From: Spirochaetales bacterium
GTDB lineage: Bacteria > Spirochaetota > Spirochaetia > DTKZ01
Length of the DNA: 7,136 bases
Assembly: GCA_031266855.1 (NCBI GenBank)
Contig: JAISAF010000491.1
Span: 1 to 7,136 of the forward strand
Direction of reading: 5' to 3'
The notes beneath the pieces are model-generated. The model was not told the origin of the DNA and made no database searches. It worked only from the letters and a program-made list of their open reading frames with translations. This document shows positions 6,054-7,136 of this stretch, piece after piece (positions within the stretch are counted from its first letter, which is position 1; each line of letters starts with the position of its first letter). The translations under genes and the position numbers were made by a program.

Positions 6054-7136
6054 TTACCCGCTTTTGAATTGACCTTCCACCTTAACAAAAATGTCAACCA
6101 GAACCGGGTCAAACTGCGTCCCCCTGCCTTTCTCAATAATTCCGACAGCCTCTTCATGAGTAAAGGCTTTTTTATAAGGCCGCTCGGAGGTAAGGGCGTC
6201 GTATACGTCCGCGACAGCCATAATACGGCCCGGCAGGGGTATCGCTTCCTCCTTTAAACCCCTGGGATAACCCGTGCCGTCCCATTTCTCATGATGGGTA
6301 CCGGCAAAAATTTTCGCGTATTTCAGAAAATCATTCTCCCGGGTAGAGGCTTCGATCTTTTCAATTACCTGTATCCCGAAAGCCGCATGTTTTTTCATCT
6401 CCTCGAATTCCTCAGGCGTTAGTTTCCCCGGTTTGTTGAGGATCGTATCGCTAATGGCGATTTTTCCCACATCGTGAAGCTGGGACGACTGGAGCAGGAG
6501 ATCAATGTCCCAATCCGCCGTTTCGCCTGAGTACGGGCTGTCATCTTTGAGGGCGTTTAATAAAATACTTACCCCCCGCTGAGTCCGCTCAATGTGCCCG
6601 CCGGTAACGTTGTCCCTGCACTCAACCAGTTCGGACATGGTCTTCAATATGGCGTTTTGCAGATCAAGCACTGTGGCGGTTTTGGCCTCCACCATTTTCT
6701 GTAAATTGTCGTTGAAATTTTTTAATTCTTTTTGCTGAGCCTCCAGGGTATGCTTCTGGGATTCCACCAGCAAATGGACCTCGATGCGTTTTAATAACAG
6801 GGGCGGGACAAAGGGTTTGGTAATATAATCAATGGCGCCCAGGCTCAAACCCTCAAGCTCGTTGTCCGAGTCGGTTTTCCCGGTAAGAAAAATGACAGGA
6901 ATATCCCTTGTTTCCGGTTTGGATTTCAGAACCTTGATAGTCTCGTAGCCATTCATCTCCGGCATTTCAATATCGAGGAGTATCAAGTCCGGCTTGCCGG
7001 TTTCAAACAGGCTGAACATCTTCGCTGCCGAAGGAGCGGTAAGAACCAGGTACTTTTCGCTGAGCACGTTTTTCCCCGCCCGCAGATTAGCCGGATTGTC
7101 GTCCACCAGCATAATATGATTTTTCCCGCTCAAAAT
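6054..7136 (-). CDS. Response regulator with HD-GYP c-di-GMP phosphodiesterase output (5' end at or beyond window edge)
   Basis: This protein is predicted to hydrolyse cyclic di-GMP when its receiver is phosphorylated. Numbered from a TTG at 7133: the receiver spans about 5-122, with acidic pocket Asp11/12, phosphoacceptor Asp54 in LLDIEMP, Thr84 and Lys106 in TKPF. A coiled-coil linker rich in Gln, Lys and Glu follows (about 125-160). The HD-GYP domain (about 163-359) retains the family motifs: His180 in GGHIERT, HDVGK (220-224), His280/His281 in THHEKWDGTGYP, DVYDALTSERPYK and GTQFDP. All visible metal and signature residues are present, so it should be active. The reading frame stays open to the last base. 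The TTG gives a sensible length but no ribosome binding site can be seen, so the true start probably lies just outside the window. It is a plausible phosphate acceptor for the hybrid kinase's HPt domain, inferred from gene order only. Confidence 0.93.
   Translation of the reverse strand: MLSGKNHIMLVDDNPANLRAGKNVLSEKYLVLTAPSAAKMFSLFETGKPDLILLDIEMPEMNGYETIKVLKSKPETRDIPVIFLTGKTDSDNELEGLSLGAIDYITKPFVPPLLLKRIEVHLLVESQKHTLEAQQKELKNFNDNLQKMVEAKTATVLDLQNAILKTMSELVECRDNVTGGHIERTQRGVSILLNALKDDSPYSGETADWDIDLLLQSSQLHDVGKIAISDTILNKPGKLTPEEFEEMKKHAAFGIQVIEKIEASTRENDFLKYAKIFAGTHHEKWDGTGYPRGLKEEAIPLPGRIMAVADVYDALTSERPYKKAFTHEEAVGIIEKGRGTQFDPVLVDIFVKVEGQFKSG

Overview
The window carries four complete or nearly complete genes plus one gene fragment, all on the minus strand, so transcription runs from high to low coordinates. 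In that order they are: a response regulator with an HD-GYP c-di-GMP phosphodiesterase domain (6054-7136, 5' end at or beyond the window edge), two tandem FIST-domain proteins (4645-5844 and 3358-4512), a large soluble hybrid histidine kinase (517-3288), and the first 44 codons of a membrane-anchored protein (1-134). I infer a spirochaete of the termite-gut Treponema type. The reasons are roughly balanced base composition, strong AGGAGG-type ribosome binding sites, the stand-alone FIST and hybrid-kinase gene style, and repeat-rich spacers. No rRNA or marker gene confirms this.

The genes read as one signalling module. FIST domains are a known sensory family, and a FIST protein beside a hybrid kinase recalls the NosP/NahK nitric-oxide pathway, whose output is c-di-GMP turnover. 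Here two divergent FIST paralogues sit directly upstream of a kinase with a coiled coil, PAS, HisKA/HATPase, a degenerate receiver, a canonical receiver, HPt and an extra helical tail. A REC-HD-GYP enzyme with all visible catalytic motifs intact lies upstream. That these proteins act together is inferred from gene order.

The spacers hold the least ordinary material. Two copies of a 105-109 bp structured element lie in opposite orientation at 343-451 and 5901-6005, enclosing the FIST-FIST-kinase block. Each has a closing helix, two copies of a motif ending AGCGGAAAGCCC, and two 8-bp hairpins whose stems differ between copies but stay fully paired. A second repeat family, a double hairpin starting TTAGACYTGTTCGATAA, occurs at 236-309 and 4535-4607; the latter copy ends just before the FIST1 ribosome binding site. 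The 382 bp between the kinase and the left-hand gene (135-516) is mostly these repeats and holds no convincing gene.
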